The notes beneath the pieces are model-generated. The model made no database searches. It had not been told where the DNA came from and saw only the letters and a program-made list of their open reading frames with translations. Both the position numbers and the translations under genes were made by a program. From Spirochaetia bacterium (GTDB taxonomy: Bacteria; Spirochaetota; Spirochaetia; Treponematales; Breznakiellaceae): 16,510 nucleotides of DNA. Location: assembly GCA_026002265.1 (NCBI GenBank), contig BOBG01000041.1, positions 1 to 16,510 of the forward strand, written 5' to 3'. Within the stretch, counting starts at the first letter, position 1. Each line of letters starts with the position of its first letter. This document shows positions 6,398-13,769 of this stretch, piece by piece.

Positions 6398-7189
6398 TCA
6401 ACTCTGCCCGTTATACTTTGCACGGCGCTCGTCAACAATTCTTTGTGCGCCGCTTGTCCGCCATTGTGCAACACCAGTATCATACACTTTATCAAAATCG
6501 GCGGCAAGGGCAGTGATACTCTGAATTAAAACAACAGCAGACTCATCCGTAAGTGTCTGTACAAGTGGAGCTGCTTCGACAAGAGTAGCGCGTACAAAGG
6601 GGATGACATCGGCATTTAACGATGATATGCGATATGCTTCAAATACATCTTCCATCGGGAAAGGGTAACTCGTTGCAAGTACTTTGACATTTAAGTCGTC
6701 ATCTTGCAAATTATACCCGTTTATGCTCATCGTGTAATCTATATTGGCGTTGCTGTTCTGAATCCAAGCGCCGGTTGCGGGAATCACTTGTGGAACACCG
6801 TCAACATTCTTATGATTCACACCTTCTTTCCCGAATTGTAGAAAATGGTAGTTTTCATATTTTGAAAGCCAGTTTACATACCGCAGTACCGCTTCAATAT
6901 TCTTTGCCGTTTTGGGGACAAAAAATGAAAGTCCGGCGATAGAATCAGTGCCGCGCTTATGTGTGAGACCGTCAGCATCAAAACGCGCATCCGAAGTGCC
7001 GAATATCTGCTCCGTTCCGGTGAATGTAAGGTCGGCGAAGCCGCTTTTCTCTGCGGCTTTTCTGACATCGCTCATTTTTACAAGAATTTTAAGGCGCTTA
7101 CCGGCATGGCTCCGTCGCAATTTATGCCGCGAAAGTAAGTGAGCATCGGTCATCACACCTAAGCTGAAATTGGCAGTCTTTAACCGCAC
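6398..7189 (-). pseudogene. C-terminal remnant of an ABC transporter solute-binding protein
   Basis: The open frame reads through the C-terminal half of a LipO-like sugar-binding protein. It parallels the intact protein at the right end of the window: DGLTHK, then RYVNWLSKYENYHFLQ, GAWIQNS, NIDYT, INGYNL, QSITA, FDKVYDTG and SGAQRIVDERRAKY all have counterparts there. The N-terminal half and any signal peptide are missing, and residues encoded upstream of about 7080 do not fit the family. It is a diverged paralogue, not a recent copy. The stop at 6398 overlaps the ribosome site of the deacetylase, which suggests the original operon was binding protein, then deacetylase. A small functional protein is unlikely but not excluded. 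Confidence 0.7.
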
Positions 7190-7290
7190 CCTGTCTCAAT
7201 CAACAAATAGTTCGGGTGCCTTGAATCCAGCTTAACTTTACGAAAGACCGCCGTAAAGCCCAAGCCTTTAGGCCTGCGGATTAAGGCGCA
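7190..7290. other. Short unexplained stretch between the two binding-protein fragments
   Basis: This stretch joins the diverged C-terminal remnant to the recent broken copy. On the minus strand it stays open (RRPKGLGFTAVFRKVKLDSR and following residues), but no family is recognised and it does not match the intact binding protein. It is probably scar sequence. Confidence 0.3.
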
Positions 7291-7547
7291 GTGATAGTTT
7301 TCGTATTTCGCAAGCCAGTTGAGGTAACGCATAGCCGTATCAGGATTCTTTGATGAAGCAGGGATAAAGAAAAGTACCGCCAATCAACCGGAACCCAGTT
7401 GCCGCTCGGTACGTTTTTAAGTAAATCCGTAAAAAAGGTATCGCTTTCGCGGAAAATCCTATCCCATTCACCGGTAAACGAGCCGACCACACCGCTTTTG
7501 ATGAGGTTTTTATAGGTATCCTCACTTGAATACAGGGGAAAGTCGCG
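7291..7547 (-). pseudogene. Frameshifted near-copy of the middle of the solute-binding protein gene at 14995-16510
   Basis: Bases 7291-7377 and 7381-7547 align with 15460-15546 and 15599-15765. Counting by eye gives 17 differences in 254 aligned bases. A net deletion of 49 bases between the two blocks shifts the frame. The two halves therefore translate in different frames: DFPLYSSEDTYKNLIKSGVV with EWDRIFRESD first, then LFFIPASSKNPDTAMRYLNW. Homology stops abruptly at both ends, so this is a dead fragment from duplication or recombination between paralogous binding-protein genes. Confidence 0.85.
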
Positions 7548-7615
7548 AGATATTAAATTTCTAATAGATGCCATGTAATAAGCCCATATCGTTCCGCAAA
7601 GGGCCCTTTTATAAT

Positions 7616-7659
7616 GTTTGTTTTGAAAATAAACAAACAAAATTTAAATTGTTTTGTTT
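7616..7659. promoter_or_regulatory. Operator-like palindromes upstream of the sugar operon promoter
   Basis: GTTTGTTT (7616-7623), seven bases, then AAACAAAC (7631-7638) form a perfect 8-bp inverted repeat. Overlapping it, AAACAAAA (7635-7642), nine bases, then TTTTGTTT (7652-7659) form a second one. The array ends six bases before the -35 box at 7666. TGTTTG-like half sites upstream of sugar operons are typical of DeoR-family repressors such as LacR, and the operon ends with a DeoR gene. The match to that regulator is inferred. Confidence 0.55.
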
Positions 7660-7665
7660 TTTTAC

Positions 7666-7694
7666 TTGACATAATGATTTTGGTAGTGTATAAT
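7666..7694 (+). promoter_or_regulatory. Consensus sigma-70 promoter of the sugar uptake and catabolism operon
   Basis: TTGACA (7666-7671), exactly 17 bases, TATAAT (7689-7694): a perfect match to the housekeeping consensus. Transcription should start near 7701, leaving a leader of about 20 bases with GGAGG at 7712-7716. Such a strong promoter normally needs a repressor, consistent with the adjacent palindromes. Confidence 0.9.
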
Positions 7695-7722
7695 TTAAAA
7701 ATCTTATTTTTGGAGGAAGTTT

Positions 7723-8997
7723 ATGAAGAAAAACTGTACAGTCACTTTATTGGGAGTTGCTGTATTGATAGCTGCCACTCCGCTTAGTATATGGGCCAGT
7801 GGAAACAATGACTCCGGCTCGAAAGTCACGACAATCGAGTTTGCGCAGTGGTGGGCGCCGGAAATGCCCGCCGGCTCCCTGGAAAAAGTGATCGCCGGTT
7901 TCGAGGCGAAGAATCCCGACATCAAGGTCAAGCTCATTTCGAACCCTACAGGCGAACATCAGCAGTGGGTCACCGTGGCAGCGGCTTCGGGTACGCTGAG
8001 CGATGTCGTCGCGGTCGAACCCGCGCTTATGGACTCGATGGTCAAGCAGAATGTCATCATGTCGCTTGAGGATCTTATCAAACGCGATAACTTCAATCTC
8101 GATCAGCTTGCCAGCATTCCTCGCGTCGACGGCAAGATTTGGCTCTTCCAGGTCGCAACTTTTTTCTATCCGCTCTTCTATAATACGGACCTTTTCAAGG
8201 CTGCCGGAATTGCCAATCCGCCCCGGACGCATTCGGAGTTTATTGACGCTTGTGCCAAGCTCACTGACCCTGCCAGGAATGTGTACGGCTGGTCGTTCCC
8301 GATGACGGTGAATCCCCCGTTTGGTTCGCAGAATCAGATTCTCGCTTGGCTGTGGGCAAGTCAAAAGAGCGCATTTCAGAATGGTAAACCCAACATCAAT
8401 ACTCCTGATGCGGCGGTGGTTTACAACATGTTGAAAACCATTTACGACCGCAAAATTATCAACCCCGGTAGTCTGACCAAGAGCGAACCTGAGGAGATGG
8501 AGGAGTTTGCTAACGGTAATGCCGCGATGATGTTCGGTTCTATTGCCCATATCAACCCCATTCATGAGCGCAACCCCAATTTGAATTACGCGCTTGCCCC
8601 TGTGCCGGTTGCCGACAATTACACCGGTAAGCCCGGTATCTGTTACGCCGCATGGGGTGTCGGTATCGCGCCGAATAGCAAACATAAAGATGAAGCCTGG
8701 CGATTAGTTCAGTATCTCGTCAGCCCTGAAGCGAATGCCGCGATTGCTCAAAGCTCCAACTCTTTCCCCGGCAACAAAAATGCCAAACCCGATTACAGCG
8801 CCGCTGACCCCCATTTTGCCGAGGCTTTCCGCGTCTTCCAGCAGGTTGACCTCAAGAATGAGCTGATTGGTGCCAACAATGTGTGGAACCTTGTTACCAT
8901 CATGGCCGAAGAAATTCACGGTCTTTTGGAAGGTAAGCAAACTACCGCTATGACACTCGCTAATACACAAGAGCGTTGGCTCGAAGAGTATAAATAA
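7723..8997 (+). CDS. ABC transporter sugar-binding protein (extracellular solute-binding family 1)
   Basis: Periplasmic binding component of a carbohydrate ABC importer, 424 residues. It has a signal peptide (MKKN, hydrophobic core, cleavage near WAS) of the style common in spirochaetes. The mature protein starts with a strand and WW-P segment (TIEFAQWWAPEMPAGSLEKV) and continues with FEAKNPDIKVKL, SGTLSDVVAVEPALMD, FYPLFYNTDLFKAAGI-PP-T and GNAAMMFGSIAHI, then AWGVGIAPNSKHKDEAWRLV. All are family 1 landmarks in the right order and at normal length. The ligand is probably a mono- or oligosaccharide, but the pocket cannot be read from sequence. GGAGG lies six bases before the ATG. It is the first gene of the operon, and its stop overlaps the ribosome site of the first permease. 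It is not closely related to the binding proteins at 6398 and 14995. Confidence 0.93.
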   Translation: MKKNCTVTLLGVAVLIAATPLSIWASGNNDSGSKVTTIEFAQWWAPEMPAGSLEKVIAGFEAKNPDIKVKLISNPTGEHQQWVTVAAASGTLSDVVAVEPALMDSMVKQNVIMSLEDLIKRDNFNLDQLASIPRVDGKIWLFQVATFFYPLFYNTDLFKAAGIANPPRTHSEFIDACAKLTDPARNVYGWSFPMTVNPPFGSQNQILAWLWASQKSAFQNGKPNINTPDAAVVYNMLKTIYDRKIINPGSLTKSEPEEMEEFANGNAAMMFGSIAHINPIHERNPNLNYALAPVPVADNYTGKPGICYAAWGVGIAPNSKHKDEAWRLVQYLVSPEANAAIAQSSNSFPGNKNAKPDYSAADPHFAEAFRVFQQVDLKNELIGANNVWNLVTIMAEEIHGLLEGKQTTAMTLANTQERWLEEYK

Positions 8998-9005
8998 GGA
9001 GCATC

Positions 9006-9905
9006 ATGATGGTAGGAAAGAAAATATCATACTATAAAATTCAAAACAATATATTACCGTACGTGTATATTCTTCCTGCCATATTGCTGCTATGCATATT
9101 GATGTTATACCCGATATTAACTGTTATTTGGTATAGCTTATTCAATAATGTAATATCTACAAAGGATCCCGTATTCACCGGCTTTGCTCATCACATAAAA
9201 ATAGTGAAAGATCCGGTCTTTCGTGCCGCGTTCGGACATACAGTATACTTCACGGTGCTGAGTGTAGTGTTTCACCTGCTCATTGGTCTAGTTTTTGCAT
9301 TGCTTCTTAATTCAAAAATAAATCCTTTGCTTCGCTCTCTCTTACGGGTTGCGTATATACTGCCGTGGGCATTTACCGCAGTGGTTATTGCAATAGTATG
9401 GCGGCTCATATTAAACCCTATGGGTGTAATGAATTATATTTTGAGATTTTTTCATATTATACAAGAAAATATGGAGTTTCTCGGGAACTCTAAAATAGCT
9501 TTAAATGTTGTAACGGTTATAAATATTTGGGCAGGCTATCCGTTTGTGATGGTGTCCATGATGGCGGGTCTTCAAGGTATACCGAATGATATGTACGAGG
9601 CGGCAACCATAGACGGTGCAAGCAGCTGGCAGCAATTTAGGGCTGTCACTATTCCGTTTTTACTGCCGATTATAATGAGTACCAGTTTGCTTGATTTTAT
9701 TTGGACTACGCAGGCGTTTGCGGCAGTTTGGATGACAACAGGCGGCGGCCCCGGACGTACCACAGAGGTATTATCAACATATACGTATAAATTAGCGTTT
9801 AACCAATATCAGTATTCTGCCGCATCGGCAGCAGCGATGTTAATACTCATATACTCTATGATATTAGCGTTTTTCTATGTCAAAAATCAAAAGAACAGGC
9901 TGTAA
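9006..9905 (+). CDS. ABC sugar transporter permease, MalF/UgpA type
   Basis: Inner-membrane permease, 299 residues, with about six transmembrane segments starting at PYVYILPAILLLCILMLYPI. The cytoplasmic EAA loop that docks on the ATPase is at about 198-217 (EAATIDGASSWQQFRAVTIP). The segment GGGPGRTTEVLSTYTYKLAF after the fifth helix is typical of this permease type. AAGGAG (8996-9001) overlaps the stop of the binding-protein gene; two adjacent ATGs (9006 and 9009) are possible starts, the second with better spacing. It pairs with the next gene as a heterodimeric channel. No ATPase gene is in the operon, so a shared MsmK/UgpC-type ATPase from elsewhere is inferred. Confidence 0.93.
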   Translation: MMVGKKISYYKIQNNILPYVYILPAILLLCILMLYPILTVIWYSLFNNVISTKDPVFTGFAHHIKIVKDPVFRAAFGHTVYFTVLSVVFHLLIGLVFALLLNSKINPLLRSLLRVAYILPWAFTAVVIAIVWRLILNPMGVMNYILRFFHIIQENMEFLGNSKIALNVVTVINIWAGYPFVMVSMMAGLQGIPNDMYEAATIDGASSWQQFRAVTIPFLLPIIMSTSLLDFIWTTQAFAAVWMTTGGGPGRTTEVLSTYTYKLAFNQYQYSAASAAAMLILIYSMILAFFYVKNQKNRL

Positions 9906-9906
9906 C

Positions 9907-10752
9907 ATGGCAAACTCAATAAAAAAACAACAAAGCGTCAAAACACTATTCATAACAATCGGTCTGATTTTGGGATTACTTTTCGCGGCATTCCCAATCC
10001 TCTGGATGTTCGCAATGTCGATACGGTTCAACAACGAAATATTCGCCGTACCGCCCCGGCTTATACCGCAAAAAATAACAGGCGCCGCGTATATCGGTGT
10101 ATTGACGAATCCTGTCCGGTTACGCTTTTTTCTAAACAGTTTTATTGTTGTTATATCAGTCACGATACTGTCCCTTCTTATTGCAATCCCGTGTGCGTAT
10201 AGTTTTTCCCGTTTCACATTCAAAGGGAAAAAAGCGCTCAACATATTCATCATCAGTACGCAGACGATCCCGCCCATCACATTATTGATTCCGTTTTTTG
10301 GATTAATCGTATCGTTAAAATTATACGATACATACTTCGCGTTAATTTTCACCTATTTGGTATTTACATTACCCTATGCAATTCTAATGATGACGGGGTA
10401 CTTCAACACATTGCCGAAAGAATTAGACGAAGCTGTCCTTGTAGACGGCGCGTCCCGGTTTTATGCACTCTGGAAAGTATTGGTTCCGGTATCATTGCCG
10501 GGAATTGTCGCAACGTCGATATTCACCTTTCTTTTGGGGTGGAATGAATTTCTTTTTGCGTTGACGCTCATAAAAAGCACAGAGATGCGTACAATACCGA
10601 TTGGCATACAGCAAATGATGGGGCAGTTTTCATACAACTGGAACGAGATGATGGCAATGTCGGTACTCGCTAGTTTGCCGGTACTGTTGCTCTATTTGTT
10701 TGCACAGAAATATTTTCTTGCGGGTATGACAGCCGGCTCTGTGAAGGGCTGA
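9907..10752 (+). CDS. ABC sugar transporter permease, MalG/UgpE type
   Basis: Second permease of the importer, 281 residues from the ATG at 9907, one base after the stop of the preceding gene. A frame open from 9877 exists, but its ATG lacks a ribosome site and would add residues not usual in MalG proteins. There are six predicted transmembrane segments. The EAA loop starts at Glu175 (EAVLVDGASRFYALWKVLVP). The usual end of such proteins, FLLGWNEFLFALTLI followed by a last helix and FLAGMTAGSVKG, is present. One-base spacing to the first permease and 8 bases to the kinase gene argue for tight co-expression. Confidence 0.93.
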   Translation: MANSIKKQQSVKTLFITIGLILGLLFAAFPILWMFAMSIRFNNEIFAVPPRLIPQKITGAAYIGVLTNPVRLRFFLNSFIVVISVTILSLLIAIPCAYSFSRFTFKGKKALNIFIISTQTIPPITLLIPFFGLIVSLKLYDTYFALIFTYLVFTLPYAILMMTGYFNTLPKELDEAVLVDGASRFYALWKVLVPVSLPGIVATSIFTFLLGWNEFLFALTLIKSTEMRTIPIGIQQMMGQFSYNWNEMMAMSVLASLPVLLLYLFAQKYFLAGMTAGSVKG

Positions 10753-10760
10753 AAAAAACT

Positions 10761-11954
10761 ATGAGCAAAGAATTACTATTAGGCATCGGCAATAATATCG
10801 ATTATGAAATCAAATGGGATGCCCATGTACTCGAAAATAAAATAAACGAATACGGTATTACGTTGCGTGAACTTGACGCAAATATACCGATTACAGGTGA
10901 ACGCTCGCTCGTTATTTCTATAGTAGCATATATCAAAAACAACATTGGCGGAGAGCGTTTTGTGAATGATATACAAATTATCGAAACTTTTTCGCAGAAT
11001 TTCCAAAAAACAATTACCCTCGGTGGAACATCGGTCCGTGCCGCAATTGCATTAAACAAGCTCGGATACACATCCGCACTGCACTTTGTTCTTATGAATG
11101 AACATGTAAGGAGATTGCTGCCAGGCGGAATCGAATATATTTGCAGCGCGGATACAGAACATACATGGCCGCATTTAATTATCCAATACCCGAAAGGGAC
11201 AACCATAAATGCCGGTGATATTCATATTACAACCGCGCATCAGAGCCGCTTAATATTTACCAATGATTATGAAAACACGATAATGCGTATATCGCCTCAA
11301 TTACAAGATTTATTTCTGGGCGCGAAAGTTTTCCTTTTACATGGTTTTAATTCGATGAGCGATACACAAATAGTAAAAGAGCGCATGGAATATTTAACCG
11401 CTCTGTTTGAAAGTGTATCAGCGGAAAAGCGGGCAGTTATATATTTCGAGGACGCTTGTTATCATCACAGCGGTATAAGCGATATGGTAAATAGGTATTT
11501 GGCAAAGTATGCAGATGTGTGGAGCCTTAACGAAGATGAACTACAGGAATATATAAAACAGAGCGTTGATTTAACTAATGCAAAAGAAATGCTGGCTGCC
11601 CTCGGAAAACTTGCAAAAATTATTCCCTGTAAAACGCTCGTGGTGCATACACGATTTTGGGCACTTGCTTACGGAAAAGACGCACACAAATACCGTGAAT
11701 CGCTGCTTGGAGGAATCACCTTAGCTACAACGCGTTTTCGCTTTGGAGACAGCTTTACAAAAGCCAATTACACAGCGACAGGTCAGTTAGGATTAGAAAA
11801 GGCCGGTGAAAAATTCTCGCGTGAAATTGAATCACTGGCAAATGGGTTAGTCTGTTGTATACCGTCATTTTTGGTGAGTGAAAAAGACCTAACAACAGTC
11901 GGATTGGGAGATACCTTTGCGGGTGGTTTTTTGCCTGCACTGTTAAATCTATAA
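10761..11954 (+). CDS. ADP-dependent phosphofructokinase/glucokinase-family sugar kinase
   Basis: Cytoplasmic sugar kinase of the ADP-dependent family (ribokinase fold), 397 residues, slightly shorter than the archaeal enzymes (about 450). Family landmarks occur in order. They are an N-terminal strand LLGIGNNIDYEIKW (cf. GYNTNVDA), LGGTSVRAAIALNKLGY (cf. the GGNA helix), FLLHGFNSM (cf. SGFQ), VYFEDACYHHSG (the position of the F/H-E-x-A strand), ADVWSLNEDEL (cf. the SLGMNEVEL segment), a late LVVHTRFWAL strand (cf. VHTLGYY), and the catalytic GLGDT with Asp384 as general base. Known members use ADP as phosphate donor for glucose or fructose 6-phosphate. Here it lies between the permeases and a ketose-bisphosphate aldolase, so its product probably feeds the aldolase. 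Only AAGGG at 10744-10748 serves as a distant ribosome site, so coupling is likely. ADP use itself is inferred from the family. Confidence 0.75.
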   Translation: MSKELLLGIGNNIDYEIKWDAHVLENKINEYGITLRELDANIPITGERSLVISIVAYIKNNIGGERFVNDIQIIETFSQNFQKTITLGGTSVRAAIALNKLGYTSALHFVLMNEHVRRLLPGGIEYICSADTEHTWPHLIIQYPKGTTINAGDIHITTAHQSRLIFTNDYENTIMRISPQLQDLFLGAKVFLLHGFNSMSDTQIVKERMEYLTALFESVSAEKRAVIYFEDACYHHSGISDMVNRYLAKYADVWSLNEDELQEYIKQSVDLTNAKEMLAALGKLAKIIPCKTLVVHTRFWALAYGKDAHKYRESLLGGITLATTRFRFGDSFTKANYTATGQLGLEKAGEKFSREIESLANGLVCCIPSFLVSEKDLTTVGLGDTFAGGFLPALLNL

Positions 11955-11974
11955 ATTTTTTTGAGGAGTATTTT

Positions 11975-12832
11975 ATGCCAATTGTAACAAACAAGGAATT
12001 GCTGGTCAAGGCAAAAGCGGGACATTATGCGGTGCCTGCATTTAACACAAATAACTTGGAGTACATTCAAGCTATTTTGCAGGCTGCATCGGAATTACAT
12101 TCGCCGGTAATATTAGAGGCGGCAAAGAGCGAAGTCGATTACATGGGCGGGCATACATTTGTCGGAATAGTACGGTCAATCGTAGCCGACCTTTCAATTC
12201 CGGTGGGTATTCATCTTGACCACGGCCCCAGCTATGATGAAGCAATACGCGCCATTCACTATGGATTTAAATCGGTGATGTATGATGGTTCGTTATTGCC
12301 GCTCGACGAGAATATCGCAAATACAAAAGCTGTTGTAAAAGCAGCACATGCGTGCGGAGTCACGGTCGAAGGTGAAATCGGTGTTATCGGGCAGGCGGCG
12401 AATAGTCCTGAGGGTGCGAAGCATGACATGATTGGAATCGCAGACCCTGTCCAGTGCGAGCGTTTTGTAAAAGAGACGGGGATTGATTGTTTGGCTGCGG
12501 GAATCGGCAATGCGCACGGGATATACAAGAAAAAACCGGAGCTGCATTTTGATGTGCTTGCCGACATTGAAAAACGTGTCGGCGGCATTCCATTGGTGTT
12601 GCACGGAGGCACAGGAATTCCCGAAGAGGATTTACGCAAAGCAATTACGATGGGCGTGTCAAAAATCAATTTCGGTACCGTAATGCGGAAAGCGTTTATT
12701 GAACAGCTTGCGATTGACATCAAAGGCCCGATGGATTGGGAATTGATGGCTCTTCTTACGCCCGCGAAAAACAAAATGATTGAAACTGCCAAGAATCATA
12801 TCCGTATGGTGATGAGTAACGGCAAAGCGTAA
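11975..12832 (+). CDS. Class II (zinc) ketose-bisphosphate aldolase, FbaA/GatY/KbaY family
   Basis: Cleaves a ketose 1,6-bisphosphate or a related sugar phosphate to dihydroxyacetone phosphate and an aldehyde. It has 285 residues, normal for the family. HLDHG gives catalytic Asp82 and zinc ligand His83. GNAHG gives zinc ligand His181. LHGGTGI gives zinc ligand His210. AVPAFNTNNLEYIQAIL at the N-terminus is typical of fructose- and tagatose-bisphosphate aldolases. One departure is the NFGT at 232-235, where GatY and FbaA enzymes usually have NVATE or NVNTE; this lies near the phosphate-binding site and may mean a different substrate. GAGGAG is six bases before the ATG. Directly after the kinase gene, it forms the second catabolic step of the operon. 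Confidence 0.92.
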   Translation: MPIVTNKELLVKAKAGHYAVPAFNTNNLEYIQAILQAASELHSPVILEAAKSEVDYMGGHTFVGIVRSIVADLSIPVGIHLDHGPSYDEAIRAIHYGFKSVMYDGSLLPLDENIANTKAVVKAAHACGVTVEGEIGVIGQAANSPEGAKHDMIGIADPVQCERFVKETGIDCLAAGIGNAHGIYKKKPELHFDVLADIEKRVGGIPLVLHGGTGIPEEDLRKAITMGVSKINFGTVMRKAFIEQLAIDIKGPMDWELMALLTPAKNKMIETAKNHIRMVMSNGKA

Positions 12833-12834
12833 AC

Positions 12835-13614
12835 ATGCGTACGAAAGATTTTTCTACTGAACGGCAGCAAACAATAATTCAACATATAAATTCGGAAAGC
12901 CGTGTGAATGTCGAAGATCTTGCACGGCTTTTTAATGTTACCACGGCAACGATACGGCGCGACCTGATTGTACTTGAAAAGCATGGGCATCTTTTCCGTG
13001 CGCATGGCGGTGCTGTAAAACGCGAACCTGTTTCTGTGTGGCAGATGAGTTCCTTGCAAACGCGTTTGGCAGAACACGAGGCGGAAAAATTGCGAATAGC
13101 GGATTATGCGGCAAGTTTAATTAGCGACGGTGAAAGTATAATGATCGACGGCGGAAGTACCACAACCAAAACTGCCTATGCGCTGAAAGCAAAAAAAAAT
13201 TTGCTTACGGTTACGAATGCGCTTACGATTGCCGAGATTCTGAGTGCAGCAGGCAAACATAAGATTATTCTTTCCGGCGGCGAACTTTTGCAGGAGACAA
13301 ATGCGCTTGTCGGAACTGCTGCCGAGCATTCGCTTGAGTGTTATCGGGTGGACACCGCAATACTTGGCGTGTCGGGGCTGCTCCCTACCGCGGGCGCCTT
13401 TTCCGCTATTCCACAAGAGGCTGAAATTAAACGTATTATGCTTGCCAATTCAGCGCGGAATATTATTGTTACCGACAGTTCAAAAATCGGAGTACAGGCA
13501 TTTTACCGTTTCTGTGAGATGACACAAATCGACGTCCTTATCACCGATACTCACATCAATACGACCGATTTATCTTTTATTCGGGAACTCGGCTGCGAAG
13601 TGGTTGCGGTGTAA
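12835..13614 (+). CDS. DeoR-family transcriptional regulator of the sugar operon
   Basis: A 259-residue repressor-type protein. The N-terminal DeoR helix-turn-helix is at about 23-44 (VNVEDLARLFNVTTATIRRD), followed by LEKHGHLFRAHGGAV. The C-terminal sugar-phosphate sensing domain contains DGGSTTT, LTVTNALTIAEIL, ILSGGEL, ILGVSGL and the late VTDSSKIG, all typical of the family. Members usually bind a phosphorylated sugar and then release the operator. The ATG is two bases after the aldolase stop with no clear ribosome site of its own, so it is translationally coupled and would be autoregulated. The likely operators are the TGTTTG-type palindromes at 7616-7659. Confidence 0.92.
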   Translation: MRTKDFSTERQQTIIQHINSESRVNVEDLARLFNVTTATIRRDLIVLEKHGHLFRAHGGAVKREPVSVWQMSSLQTRLAEHEAEKLRIADYAASLISDGESIMIDGGSTTTKTAYALKAKKNLLTVTNALTIAEILSAAGKHKIILSGGELLQETNALVGTAAEHSLECYRVDTAILGVSGLLPTAGAFSAIPQEAEIKRIMLANSARNIIVTDSSKIGVQAFYRFCEMTQIDVLITDTHINTTDLSFIRELGCEVVAV

Positions 13615-13630
13615 TAATAGGAGGTACCAA

Positions 13631-13769
13631 ATAGCATTCTTGACCGGAAATATTTCTTCAAAAAGTTTGGCAGTCGATACTCATATCGAGGTTTTTTGCC
13701 GCAAGACGGACTTCGGTTGAGCGCTATAATCTTGCGCTTGTAATGCCGGAAGTACAGCGCAGTTTTTAA
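13631..13769 (+). pseudogene. Possible remnant of an endonuclease III-like (Nth) gene
   Basis: After the DeoR gene one frame reads SLAVDTHIEVFCRKTDFG and stops at 13718-13720. This recalls the AVDTHIFRVCNRTQF segment around the catalytic Asp of endonuclease III. Shifting frame at about 13716 gives VERYNLALVMPEVQRSF and a stop at 13767-13769, which resembles the next helix of that family. No start or other domain is present. The palindrome at 13674-13689 encodes the VDTHI part, so a chance resemblance is possible. Confidence 0.3.
13674..13697 (+). terminator. Possible terminator of the sugar operon
   Basis: TCGATA (13674-13679), CTCA, TATCGA (13684-13689) form a perfect 6-bp stem followed by GG and TTTTTT (13692-13697). 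It lies 60 bases after the DeoR stop. The stem is AT-rich and short. No other terminator is seen before the convergent oxidoreductase gene. Confidence 0.4.

Noticed and set aside
7747..8685. Long open frame (312 codons) on the minus strand inside the sugar-binding protein gene
   Set aside because: It is antisense to a clearly recognised gene with signal peptide and ribosome site, has no ribosome site or family motifs itself, and is a by-product of codon bias.
12259..12792. Minus-strand open frame (177 codons) within the aldolase gene
   Set aside because: Antisense shadow; the plus strand encodes a complete class II aldolase with all zinc ligands.
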